Source: JAWCLZ01 sp038850275 (GTDB lineage Archaea; Halobacteriota; JAWCLZ01). Taken from it: DNA of 64,000 nt. Where the stretch lies: contig JAWCLZ010000004.1 of NCBI GenBank assembly GCA_038850275.1, positions 33,568 to 97,567 of the forward strand, written 5' to 3'. Positions 52,127 to 60,340 of this stretch are shown here, one piece after another. The notes under the pieces were generated by a model, which was given only the letters and a program-made list of their open reading frames with translations, had not been told where the DNA came from and searched no databases. Position 1 is the stretch's first letter. Every line of letters begins with the position of its first letter. The position numbers and the translations under genes are program-made.

Positions 52127-52969
52127 CTATTTTTTCACTTTTTCAATCATCAACTTAGCTACTTTTTCATACGCCTTTGGAAATAGTTCTAAATCAGGTA
52201 CATCGATTAATTCAAGTACATATAATCGATTTTCATAGTCAAGCAAGAGATCCAAAGCGCAGACCTCGGCATCCACAGCATTGGATGCTTTATGGATCAT
52301 TTCCTTCAAATCATCCCTTGGCTTGAAAAACTGATGAGACCTCAAAAGCTCATTTGACTTCCAAGTCCAACCCTTCCTAGTTAATCCAATAATATCCTCA
52401 CCTATCTTAAGCAGCCTTATATCTTCATATACATTTACATATGGCTCCACTGCGATGTACTGCTCCATGGTTCTAATTACACTTCTCAAATCCATCCACT
52501 GGCGCTCGTCTTCAACTAGAAATTTATTCAACCCAGCATGATAGCTTCCAATTTTCACTACGCATGGTAGAAAAGGTGGAGATTGAGGGAGCATGCGAGC
52601 ACTAGAATATATCTCCATTGGGATAAGAGGCAGTCCTGCTTTTTTCAAAGCAGAGAGTATAAGTAATTTATCATAGCATTGAATCGAGCAAGCTGCGCTA
52701 TTGAGCATGGGAATGCTGCATAGATTAAGCGTGTAGAGCGTTTGAAGATGATATTTAAAAGGCTGGATATTGCCAATCCTCCAGAGAATGCCGTCGAATT
52801 CAAATGATCCCTCGCTGTCAATTAAGATCTCGTGCTTATCATCAATGGTTTTAATTACCTCTGTTTCCTCGAACATAACTTGCTTTGCATCAACACCAAG
52901 CGACTTAAAAACAGGTATCCAGTTTTGCTCCCTTCCAGCATAAACCAATATATTCATAGGCCTCGTCAT
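52127..52969 (-). CDS. ATP-grasp ligase-like protein (RimK/synapsin type)
   Basis: A 280-residue ATP-grasp fold. A Rossmann-like N-terminus (residues 1-90) is followed by CYDKLLILSALKKAGLPLIP near 101-120, VVKIGSYHAGLNKFLVEDE near 135-155 and a C-terminal core with CALDLLLDYENRLYVLELIDVP (metal/ATP Asp and Glu) near 240-260. It resembles RimK and synapsin-type enzymes that join an amino acid or peptide to a carboxylate. Substrate unknown. Starts at ATG 52969 or ATG 52957. It is divergent from taw2. Confidence 0.75.
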   Translation of the reverse strand: MTRPMNILVYAGREQNWIPVFKSLGVDAKQVMFEETEVIKTIDDKHEILIDSEGSFEFDGILWRIGNIQPFKYHLQTLYTLNLCSIPMLNSAACSIQCYDKLLILSALKKAGLPLIPMEIYSSARMLPQSPPFLPCVVKIGSYHAGLNKFLVEDERQWMDLRSVIRTMEQYIAVEPYVNVYEDIRLLKIGEDIIGLTRKGWTWKSNELLRSHQFFKPRDDLKEMIHKASNAVDAEVCALDLLLDYENRLYVLELIDVPDLELFPKAYEKVAKLMIEKVKK

Positions 52970-53040
52970 AAGCTTATTTAAACAATCTTATATATTGTTT
53001 GGGCTTTTTAAATTCATTTGCAGGAATAAGATGAAATAAG

Positions 53041-53853
53041 ATGAAAAGCGCGCTCACAAGTTTTCTATCATTACCAGAGGAAGAACTAAAGCTACTTCCC
53101 AAGAGCTGGCAGGTGCTTGGGAGCATCGTAGTTGTTAAAATACCAAGGGAACTTGAGCATAGGAAAAAAGAAATTGGAGAGGCATTTCTAAAGCTATATC
53201 CAAGATGCAAAACAGTATTAAACGATAAAGGAGTAAGAGGACAGCTTAGGGAGCCAGACATTGAAATAATAATTGGGAGTAAAACTGAAACTATACACAT
53301 TGAAAATAAATGCAAATTTAAACTCGATGCAGCTAAGTTGATCTTCTCCCCAGGTAATTTGACTGAGCGCTTGCGAATGTCAAAGCTAGGCAGAGGCGAG
53401 GTGGTTGTTGATATGTTCGCAGGCATAGGGTATTTTTCGATACCAATGGCAGTGCATTCCCAACCTAAGAAAATTTATGCAATTGAACTAAATCCAGTTG
53501 CTTTTCACTATTTGAAACAAAATATCGTGTTGAATAAAGTTGAGGCAATAGTTGAACCCATATTTGGCAATTGCTTGGAAGTCACTCCTAAGAATATAGC
53601 TGATCGAGTCATAATGGGCTATGTGCACGAGACCCATGTTTATTTAAAAGCAGCTATAGAAGCGCTTAATAAAAAAGGGATTATACACTATCACGAAGCA
53701 GTACCGGAGGTGCTTATGAAAACAAGGCCAAGGGAAAGAATAAAGCAAGCTGCTGAAGCACTTGGGAAAAAAGCTGAGTTCATAGAGCAAAGGAAGATCA
53801 AAAAATATTCACCAGGGGTATGGCATGTTGTCGTGGATGCATTTATATATTGA
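53041..53853 (+). CDS. tRNA wyosine C7 aminocarboxypropyltransferase (Taw2/TYW2-like)
   Basis: A 270-residue class I methyltransferase fold of the Trm5/TYW2 family. FSPGNLTERLRMSKLGRGE (near 101-119) leads to the SAM motif VVVDMFAGIGYFSIPMA near 121-137, ELNPVAFHYLKQN near 150-165 and, instead of the Trm5 NLP motif, IMGYVHETHVYLKAAIEAL near 198-216. KGIIHYHEAVPE lies near 220. The MGYV motif marks Taw2, which transfers the aminocarboxypropyl group of SAM to imG-14 in tRNA-Phe. It may be bifunctional; that is not decided. Confidence 0.8.
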   Translation: MKSALTSFLSLPEEELKLLPKSWQVLGSIVVVKIPRELEHRKKEIGEAFLKLYPRCKTVLNDKGVRGQLREPDIEIIIGSKTETIHIENKCKFKLDAAKLIFSPGNLTERLRMSKLGRGEVVVDMFAGIGYFSIPMAVHSQPKKIYAIELNPVAFHYLKQNIVLNKVEAIVEPIFGNCLEVTPKNIADRVIMGYVHETHVYLKAAIEALNKKGIIHYHEAVPEVLMKTRPRERIKQAAEALGKKAEFIEQRKIKKYSPGVWHVVVDAFIY

Positions 53854-53990
53854 ATTTAATTATCCAATCCACGAGATCTGCTTTCATCCCAACTAATATA
53901 TCCATTGCATTTTTCTAGCAAAGTTAAGGTTTTCGCAAATGCCTATCTTAAGTTATTTATTTCTTAAATGACCTTCTTTTACTGAGTGCA

Positions 53991-54905
53991 ATGAATCTCA
54001 AGTTAAAGATATCGCTTTTCCTAATCCTAGCTCTAGCTGCATCAAGCAAGGCTCAACTTAGCACTAGCGAGAAACCCACGCTTTATAAAATCGAGCTCTC
54101 TAAAGATGGCTCTGTCATCTGGACAGTGGAAACCAGAGTAAAGCTAGAGTCACAGTTGGATATCGAAGCCTTTAATGCATATAAAGCGCAGTTTGAGGCA
54201 AATAAAAGCGCGAATCTAGCGAATTTCTCAAATCGCATAATAAGCATAGTTAATGAAGCTTCAATCGCAACTGGACGAGCGATGGCTGCTAGGGATTTTG
54301 ATGTTATCTTGAGCACTGTTAATACTCCAACTGGTACATATGGCATCGTGAGCTATAGATTCATTTGGACGAATTTCGCCAAGATTGAAGGCAATGCCCT
54401 AGAAATTGGTGATGTCTTCACGGGTGGATTATACCTAGCTAGAGAAGAAGCCCTTGCAATCACCTTGCCCCCTGGGCTTGAAGTAAAAACCGCAGTGCCT
54501 AAGCCAGATGAAATCAAGGATTCCACGCTGATTTATTATGGAATGCGGTCTTTCTCAAATGGAGAACCAAGGGTTTCACTTCAGCAAGCTATTTCAATGG
54601 ATTACTATGTTTTGGGCGCGATGATTATTATCTTTGCAATAACTGGGGGAGTACTGCTTTACAAGGCAAGAAGGAGAGGAATAGAAGCAGACGAGGTTGA
54701 GATTGAACACGTGGCTGAGAGCGATGAGGATTTGATATTGAATCTACTTGAAAGAGCCGGAGGAGAAATGTTTCAATCGGAAATCGTTGAAAAAACTCGT
54801 TTTTCCAAATCAAAAGTAAGCGCTATATTAAACGATTTAAAGGCAAAGGGATTGATATTGAAGATAAAAAAGGGGAGGGAGAATTTAATAAGAAGGGTGA
54901 AATAA
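53991..54905 (+). CDS. Membrane-anchored HTH transcription regulator
   Basis: A 304-residue protein with signal peptide (1-21), an extracytoplasmic domain (about 22-200), one transmembrane helix (YYVLGAMIIIFAITGGVLLY near 205-224) and a cytoplasmic winged-helix domain (GGEMFQSEIVEKTRFSKSKVSAILNDLKAKGLI near 254-286). It should sense an external signal and regulate transcription. Archaeal relatives exist with this layout. The target is unknown. It is a single gene, 137 bp after taw2. Confidence 0.82.
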   Translation: MNLKLKISLFLILALAASSKAQLSTSEKPTLYKIELSKDGSVIWTVETRVKLESQLDIEAFNAYKAQFEANKSANLANFSNRIISIVNEASIATGRAMAARDFDVILSTVNTPTGTYGIVSYRFIWTNFAKIEGNALEIGDVFTGGLYLAREEALAITLPPGLEVKTAVPKPDEIKDSTLIYYGMRSFSNGEPRVSLQQAISMDYYVLGAMIIIFAITGGVLLYKARRRGIEADEVEIEHVAESDEDLILNLLERAGGEMFQSEIVEKTRFSKSKVSAILNDLKAKGLILKIKKGRENLIRRVK

Positions 54906-55012
54906 ATCATGAAAATCTTTCTTCAATTGTTTACAATGTTATCTATTTTGATGACATACAATGATTTAAGAGAGATGAAGTTCAATGTTTAAATGCCCTC
55001 CATTCCCCTTAC

Positions 55013-55044
55013 AGCGCCAGTTAACTCTTTTTTTATCTGGCGCT
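55013..55044. terminator. Inverted repeat AGCGCCAG / CTGGCGCT
   Basis: Two 8-bp arms (55013-55020 and 55037-55044) separated by 16 bases with a T-run between them. It may be a terminator for the HTH gene, or a control element for the next gene, whose ribosome binding site lies 30 bp downstream. Nothing else is visible in 54906-55070. Confidence 0.35.
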
Positions 55045-55099
55045 ACAACTTCTATTTGGAAATTGCTTTATATAGGAGGTTAAATAAAATGAAACAAGC

Positions 55100-55351
55100 A
55101 TGCAAATTAGCGGCTGTGGATTTGCCTGTGGGGAGTGCATTTTGCTGAAGGAAGGAACCTGCTCTGGATGCTTCATTGGGAGCACCATAGCTAAGGACTG
55201 CAAGATCATTAAATGCCTTGCTAAGAAGAAGCTTACCTCTTGCTTGAAATGCGATGAGCGTTTAACTTTTGAAAGCCGAGTGTGCCCAACTTATAAAGAT
55301 GGCATTCGACACTGCCCAATTAGACTCTGCATTTTAAGTGCAGTAGAATAA
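55100..55351 (+). CDS. Cys-rich small protein (DUF3795-like), possible start defect
   Basis: An 83-residue frame, MQISGCGFACGECILLKEGT, then GCFIG, CKIIKCLAKKKLTSCLKC, VCPTYK and HCPIRLC, giving 12 Cys. The pattern resembles DUF3795. Oddly, the ribosome binding site AGGAGG (55074-55079) is 8-9 nt from ATG 55089, which is in another frame and ends after 19 codons, while ATG 55100 lies 20 nt from it. So either the short frame is a leader or a frameshift lies near the start. Confidence 0.6.
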   Translation: MQISGCGFACGECILLKEGTCSGCFIGSTIAKDCKIIKCLAKKKLTSCLKCDERLTFESRVCPTYKDGIRHCPIRLCILSAVE

Positions 55352-55352
55352 A

Positions 55353-55985
55353 TTAAAGGCATTTTAGTATCCTAGTTGGAGTTACTATATGAGTAATTTT
55401 AACATCGTGCTCTTCCACTAGTTCAGAGATATCCTCAATGATTTGTATATCGTGAACCGTTGTTACTATGGGTGTGTTTTCATCTATGCATCCCTCTTGC
55501 TTAAGCTGTGTGATCTCTCTATCGCCATATCCTCCTCCCTTGCCAATTCTATTGCCTTTAATATCCACAGCTACACTCCCAGTTATAACCAAATCTACTT
55601 TAGGGAGTTTAACAGCATTCTTTCCGTATTTAAATGCGCCTTTTATGGTAGAGGCAAATTTCTCTCTACCTTTAACATCTTCTGGCTTTAAAATCAAATA
55701 ACCTTCTTTCAATCTAGGTGTTGCCATTAAAAGTGTTTTTCCATCTTTTAAAGCGAATTCCCGGCAATATTTTTGAGCATAATCTGGACTTGAGAATACA
55801 ACTTTACTTTTCTTCCATATCTCAGTTTCCCTCAACCTTTGCGATGCTTGAAGCGCTCCTTTAAAATTTGGAATTCGTCCAGAGACAGGGAGGGGAAAAT
55901 CTGCTATCCCCGAGCTCTCCATTAAACTCCAGATTCTATTTCTTATTTGCTCTTTATTTTTGATCTGATCTTTATCATTTATCAT
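55353..55985 (-). CDS. 5-formyltetrahydrofolate cyclo-ligase-like protein
   Basis: A 210-residue COG0212 protein. PVSGRIPNFKGALQASQRL near residues 38-56 and VVFSSPDYAQKYCREFALKD lie in the substrate-binding region; GNRIGKGGGYGDREI near 149-163 is the nucleotide/Mg loop. It converts 5-formyl-THF to 5,10-methenyl-THF with ATP in folate organisms. Archaea with methanopterin keep such proteins with less certain substrates. It meets the DUF3795-like gene tail to tail. Intact. Confidence 0.88.
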   Translation of the reverse strand: MINDKDQIKNKEQIRNRIWSLMESSGIADFPLPVSGRIPNFKGALQASQRLRETEIWKKSKVVFSSPDYAQKYCREFALKDGKTLLMATPRLKEGYLILKPEDVKGREKFASTIKGAFKYGKNAVKLPKVDLVITGSVAVDIKGNRIGKGGGYGDREITQLKQEGCIDENTPIVTTVHDIQIIEDISELVEEHDVKITHIVTPTRILKCL

Positions 55986-56127
55986 AAAAATATAACTACT
56001 CCCAAAAACTTATGTGGTAGTAAATTATTAATTTTAGCTTTAATTCAAAATTAAATCAAAATAAAATAAATTAAAATCATTAATCCTTACAAAAAAAGAA
56101 AAACTATAAAACTAATGGGGTGATAAC

Positions 56128-56328
56128 ATGGGAAATATCCGTCCGACATATATAAAAAGCCTAGCGGAGGAGCTGCTGCGAACATATCCCAATGAATTCA
56201 CAGTCGACTTTGAAACAAATAAATTGAAAATAGCAGCGTTAACTAACATTAAGGGAAAAGCACTTCGAAACCGCTTGGCTGGATATGTAACTCGAAGATT
56301 AAAAATCGCAAGTAAAAAGAAGAAGTGA
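56128..56328 (+). CDS. rps17e: Ribosomal protein S17e
   Basis: A 66-residue small-subunit protein: NIRPTYIKSLAEELLRTYPN, then FTVDFETNK, a basic end and KGKALRNRLAGYVTRR. This is a complete archaeal S17e. It is the first gene of S17e-dapA-dapB, an order common in euryarchaea, with 13 bp before dapA. Confidence 0.97.
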   Translation: MGNIRPTYIKSLAEELLRTYPNEFTVDFETNKLKIAALTNIKGKALRNRLAGYVTRRLKIASKKKK

Positions 56329-56341
56329 GGAAAGATAGGTT

Positions 56342-57223
56342 ATGTTTGAAGGAGTTATACCAGCATTGGTTACGCCTTTTACAAAAGATAATAAGATAGA
56401 TGAAGATGGGCTGAGAAGGAATATCGAATTCGTAATAAAAGGAGGGGTATCAGCCATCGTTCCCTGCGGTACAACTGGGGAAGCAGCGACTCTCTCTTAT
56501 GAAGAGCACAAAAGGGTAATAGATATAGCCATAGATGCATCGAAGGTACCTGTAATTGCCGGCACTGGATCAAATAGCACAGCTGAAGCAATCGAGCTTA
56601 CAAGATATGCGGATAAAGCAGGGGCTGATGCTTGCTTGGTGATCTCGCCATATTACAATAAGCCAAATCCCACTGGGCTTGAAATGCACTATCGAGAACT
56701 CCACAAGGTAACAGATCTGCCAATAATATTATACAATGTTCCTGGGCGAACAGGTAGAAATGTGACCCCTGCTGAAGTGGCAAAGCTTGCTAAAGAAGGA
56801 ATTATAGCAGGGGTGAAGGAGGCAAGTGGTGATATATCTCAAATCTCCGAGGTCATTAGGCTAACGCGAGATATAAAAGGCTTCTCAATCCTCTCCGGGG
56901 ATGATAAACTAACACTGCCAACTTTAGCGCTCGGAGGCCATGGGGTGATTTCTGTTGCAGCAAATCTGGTTCCAGAGTATATGTGCGCGATGTACAATGC
57001 TTTTAAGAAAGGGGATTTGAAAAAAGCTCAGGATATTCACTTCAAGCTCTCTCCTCTATTTAGAGATCTCTTCATTGAAACAAATCCAATTCCAATTAAA
57101 ACAGCTATGAACTGGAAGGGCCTTGCCGCAGGCAATGTACGCCTTCCTCTCGGGCCAATGAGCAAGGAGAATGAAGCTATTTTGAGAAAAACAATTGAAA
57201 CATTGGGTGAATATCGTGATTAA
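56342..57223 (+). CDS. dapA: 4-hydroxy-tetrahydrodipicolinate synthase
   Basis: A 293-residue class I aldolase that condenses pyruvate with aspartate semialdehyde for lysine synthesis. GTTGEAATLSYEEH near residues 43-56, YNVPGRTG near 133, the Schiff-base Lys in AGVKEASGDISQ near 160 and LSGDDKLTLPTLALGGHGVISVAANL near 184-209 are all there. Complete. It overlaps dapB by 8 nt, so they are translationally coupled. Confidence 0.95.
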   Translation: MFEGVIPALVTPFTKDNKIDEDGLRRNIEFVIKGGVSAIVPCGTTGEAATLSYEEHKRVIDIAIDASKVPVIAGTGSNSTAEAIELTRYADKAGADACLVISPYYNKPNPTGLEMHYRELHKVTDLPIILYNVPGRTGRNVTPAEVAKLAKEGIIAGVKEASGDISQISEVIRLTRDIKGFSILSGDDKLTLPTLALGGHGVISVAANLVPEYMCAMYNAFKKGDLKKAQDIHFKLSPLFRDLFIETNPIPIKTAMNWKGLAAGNVRLPLGPMSKENEAILRKTIETLGEYRD

Positions 57224-57983
57224 AGTAGCAGTCACAGGTGCTGCTGGGAGAATGGGGAGTTTAATCATAGATAACGTCCTTAAAGCCAGCGATATGAAAC
57301 TCGTTGGAGCCTTTGACATAAGGAGCATAGGAAAGCAAGTTGGCGATGTTAAAATTATGGATGTGAAGCACCTAGATAGTGCATTGAAGGAATTAAAACC
57401 AGATGTACTCATTGATTTCACAGTTGCAAGTGGAGCTGTTGAGAATGTGAAGACTGCTGCTAGAAATAAGGTTAACTTAGTGGTTGGAACCACTGGGTTT
57501 ACGGATGAACAAAGGAGGGAGATGGAGCAAGCGATTGGAAAAAATGTGGCAGCTGTGATCTCCTCTAATTTCTCGGTTGGAGTAAATGTATTCTGGAAGA
57601 TACTGGAATTCGCAGCTAGCTATTTAAAGGACTTCGATATTGAGATCTTGGAAGCTCATCATAGATTTAAAAAAGATGCTCCAAGTGGTACCGCGAAAAC
57701 CTCAGCTGAGGTAATTTTAAAAGCACTTAAAAAAGAACTAGTGCTCACATATGGAAGAGAGGGATTGAGAGAGCGTGGGGCAGAGATAGGTATCCACGCG
57801 ATCAGAGCTGGGGATATAGTGGGTGAGCATACAGTGCTATTTGCAGGAGATGGCGAGCGAATAGAAATCACCCATAGGGCTCATTCTAGGCAGGCATTCG
57901 CAAGTGGTGCTATAAAAGCAGCTAGATGGGTTGTTACAGCTGAAAAGGGATTGCATAGCTATTCCGAGGTACTTGGATTATAA
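57216..57983 (+). CDS. dapB: 4-hydroxy-tetrahydrodipicolinate reductase
   Basis: A 255-residue NAD(P)H-dependent reductase, the next step of lysine synthesis. It begins at GTG 57216 (GGTGA lies just upstream) with VIKVAVTGAAGRMGSLI, followed by DFTVASG, VVGTTGFTDEQ near 86-96 and the catalytic EAHHRFKKDAPSGTAK near 149-164. The frame extends back to TTG 57195, but that lies deep in dapA. Intact. Confidence 0.95.
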   Translation: MIKVAVTGAAGRMGSLIIDNVLKASDMKLVGAFDIRSIGKQVGDVKIMDVKHLDSALKELKPDVLIDFTVASGAVENVKTAARNKVNLVVGTTGFTDEQRREMEQAIGKNVAAVISSNFSVGVNVFWKILEFAASYLKDFDIEILEAHHRFKKDAPSGTAKTSAEVILKALKKELVLTYGREGLRERGAEIGIHAIRAGDIVGEHTVLFAGDGERIEITHRAHSRQAFASGAIKAARWVVTAEKGLHSYSEVLGL

Positions 57984-58032
57984 AAAGCACTTTTTTAGAT
58001 TTTTAGACTTTTTTTAACTGGAGCTAAATAAA

Positions 58033-58941
58033 ATGAATGAAACTTATGTTCAGATGAAAGAAGTCACTCATGAGGACTATCTTGATTTCATAAAAACTCG
58101 TGACTACGTTGTGATTGAAAACACTAGAGTTGATCTTCCCAAGCGCCATAGGATCTCTGAATTTGCACCTAAGAACTTCAAACTTGAGTTAACAACAGTT
58201 TGGAGTTTCCCAAATCGAGGTAACTGGGCTACTCACCGTGGAAATTATCGAGCGAACTTTTCACCCTATATACCTCGAAATTTAATCCTCCGCTACACGA
58301 ATAAAAACGACTTAGTCTTAGACCAAATGGTGGGCTCAGGGACAACTTTGATTGAATGCAAATTGCTGCAGAGGAGGGGCATAGGGGTGGATATTAATCC
58401 TGATGCAATAATGGTAACTAGGAATAGACTTGATTTCACTTATCCAGATGAACCTGAGATCAAAACCTATATTGGAGACGCTAGAAATTTAAACTTGATT
58501 GAAGATGAAAGTATAGATTTGATAGTAACCCATCCACCTTATGCCAATATAGTTCCCTTCTCGAAGCATAGCAATATATTGCATGATATATCCAAGGTCA
58601 GCAAGATCGCGGATTTTGTTAATGAGATGCGGAGAGTGGCTCAAGAGAGTTATCGCGTATTAAAACCAGGGAAACACTGCGCAATTTTAATTGGCGATAC
58701 TAGAAAGCATAAACATTTTGTTCCCGTTTCTCATCGCGTTCTTCAAGCTTTTTTAGATGCAGGTTTTATCCTCAGAGAAGATGTCATAAAACTGCAGTGG
58801 AAAATGAAGACTACGCGGGAGAGATGGAGGAGCACCAAATTGGATTTCCTTAAAATTGCTCACGAGCACCTATATATTTTCAGAAAGCTTGAGAAGGGCG
58901 AGAAATTAACTCCATATATGGAGAGTATGAAATTTAGCTAG
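58033..58941 (+). CDS. DNA adenine/cytosine-N4 methyltransferase-like protein
   Basis: A 302-residue amino-methyltransferase. DLVLDQMVGSGTTLIECKLL near 94-113 is the SAM-binding motif I (placed N-terminally, so the beta class order is possible). VTHPPYANIVPFS near 165-177 is catalytic motif IV, here HPPY instead of DPPY or SPPY. The region 30-90 resembles the target-recognition part of MTases. No restriction gene adjoins, so it may be an orphan modification enzyme. GGAG lies 10 nt upstream of ATG. Confidence 0.85.
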   Translation: MNETYVQMKEVTHEDYLDFIKTRDYVVIENTRVDLPKRHRISEFAPKNFKLELTTVWSFPNRGNWATHRGNYRANFSPYIPRNLILRYTNKNDLVLDQMVGSGTTLIECKLLQRRGIGVDINPDAIMVTRNRLDFTYPDEPEIKTYIGDARNLNLIEDESIDLIVTHPPYANIVPFSKHSNILHDISKVSKIADFVNEMRRVAQESYRVLKPGKHCAILIGDTRKHKHFVPVSHRVLQAFLDAGFILREDVIKLQWKMKTTRERWRSTKLDFLKIAHEHLYIFRKLEKGEKLTPYMESMKFS

Positions 58942-58947
58942 CTGCAT

Positions 58948-58985
58948 CTGCAATGAGTTAAGCAAGCTGCACTGCAATGAGTTAA
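58948..58985. repeat. Direct repeat CTGCAATGAGTTAA, two copies
   Basis: The 14-base string occurs at 58948-58961 and 58972-58985 between the methyltransferase and the ferredoxin gene. Small duplication, no function visible. Confidence 0.6.
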
Positions 58986-59053
58986 ATTCAAAAGATTTAT
59001 AATCAAATATGCACGACTATTTGGAAGCATATTGAGACATGGAGGAATTAAAA

Positions 59054-59233
59054 ATGGTTGCAAAAGTAGATCTTGATGCGTGCGTTGGATGCGGTACTTG
59101 CAAGGACGAGTGCCCGAGTGGTGCTATAACTATAAATAATGAGAAAGCAGTTGTTGATCCAAATCTCTGCGTTGACTGTGGCACTTGCGCAGAAGTTTGC
59201 CCATCTGGCGCCATTAAAGTGGAAGCTAAGTAA
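59054..59233 (+). CDS. Two-[4Fe-4S] ferredoxin
   Basis: A 59-residue ferredoxin with CVGCGTCKDECP and CVDCGTCAEVCP. ATG 59054 is chosen because GGAGG (59041-59045) lies 8 nt upstream; an upstream ATG 59039 contains that site. Low-potential electron carrier of about 6 kDa. It ends 4 bp before the UPF0280 gene, convergent with the homocysteine operon. Confidence 0.95.
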   Translation: MVAKVDLDACVGCGTCKDECPSGAITINNEKAVVDPNLCVDCGTCAEVCPSGAIKVEAK

Positions 59234-59237
59234 TTAA

Positions 59238-59957
59238 TCATCCTCGGGTTATACAATCGGGTGAAAGTGATACTTCCACAATCCTTGGAATATTCCCCCA
59301 AGCAGCGAGGGTATTGCCTATTATCACTAATGCTCCTTCAACGCCCTCTATTCCTTTAATATTGTTTATAGCGCTTTTCACGCTTGATTTATCCTTCACC
59401 TCGTTGCCAAGTAAAGTGGCGCATGCATCTGCTAGAGAAGCAGTATTTGCAATAACTGTAGTTGCATCTGCATTTCCAAAGCTAAGCGATGGGCCAACTG
59501 TGCCTGAGGAAGTACAGATTCCAAGGGGTTTATCTCTGGGCTCAAGCAAGAGTCCTAGGTTTTTAAATGGTGATTCACCTGCGTAGATCCCTATAACTGT
59601 TTCTCTATCGTTTAAAATAGCGATATCCCCGCCGTTTTCCACGATAGCGTGTGAGGCTCCCTTTTCCATCATTGCCTTAAGAGCAAGTTCTGCTATAGCA
59701 CCTGCAACCGCGGCCATTGGGCCGACTCCTGCTTTTTTACTTGCTTCACACATTAGCTTTACAATTTCTGGAGCTCCCTCGCTGCATTCATAGGGCTCGA
59801 GGGTGATTTTGAAAAATGGATCTCTAGAGATATATTCCTCAAGCTGCCTTCGATGATATTTTATGCTTTTTATCGCCTCCTCTATGTATTTCACTTCATC
59901 TGCAATTAAAGTGGCTATGGTTTCCCTCAATTGAAATCGCTGGCGCATATTCATCAT
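59238..59957 (-). CDS. UPF0280 family protein (homocysteine operon)
   Basis: A 239-residue UPF0280/ApbE-like protein: KKAGVGPMAAVAGAIAELAL near 93-112, HAIVENGGDIAIL near 121, GICTSSGTVGPSLSFG near 152-167 and ADATTVIANTASLADACATLLG near 168-189. It is linked by gene order to the MA1821/MA1822-type homocysteine genes, whose pathway makes homocysteine from aspartate semialdehyde and sulfide. The exact step is unknown. It overlaps the NIL-ferredoxin gene by 4 nt. Confidence 0.9.
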   Translation of the reverse strand: MMNMRQRFQLRETIATLIADEVKYIEEAIKSIKYHRRQLEEYISRDPFFKITLEPYECSEGAPEIVKLMCEASKKAGVGPMAAVAGAIAELALKAMMEKGASHAIVENGGDIAILNDRETVIGIYAGESPFKNLGLLLEPRDKPLGICTSSGTVGPSLSFGNADATTVIANTASLADACATLLGNEVKDKSSVKSAINNIKGIEGVEGALVIIGNTLAAWGNIPRIVEVSLSPDCITRG

Positions 59958-60340
59958 CTTGATAGTGAAAGAGCTCTATGGGGACAAGAGGGAATGCACG
60001 TGCCGCATTGGATGCAGTGACTTGGGTTTAAGCTCACTGTCCAGTCTTTGTTGAAGGAGAAGACTTTGAGCGGGCAAATACTTATGCAGGCTCCACAGTG
60101 CACGCATTCCTCCTCGCTTCGGATAATTGGCTTCTCAAGTTTATATGCCTCTACTCCCAGCTCGCTGAATGTTTTGAAGACTTGATCTACTGCTTCATTT
60201 GGCACATCCACAACCACTTCGCCTGAGGTTGCCTCTACGTGGGCTCTAACTATGTTTATTAATACTCTAGTTCGCAGGATCGCAGTTGCAATCACTGGTT
60301 CTTTTATTACTTTTGTGTTAAATCGAAGCAGTAGCTTCAT
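59954..60340 (-). CDS. NIL-domain ferredoxin (MA1822-like)
   Basis: A 128-residue protein with an N-terminal NIL domain (about 1-70) and two [4Fe-4S] motifs, CVHCGACISICP and CIQCGTCIPSCP. MA1822-type proteins supply reducing equivalents or sulfide to the DUF39 protein in homocysteine synthesis. It overlaps both neighbours by 4 nt, so the three genes form one tight operon. Confidence 0.92.
   Translation of the reverse strand: MKLLLRFNTKVIKEPVIATAILRTRVLINIVRAHVEATSGEVVVDVPNEAVDQVFKTFSELGVEAYKLEKPIIRSEEECVHCGACISICPLKVFSFNKDWTVSLNPSHCIQCGTCIPSCPHRALSLSR

Noticed and set aside
52974..53426. Minus-strand open frame opposite taw2
   Set aside because: A shadow of the Taw2-like coding sequence.
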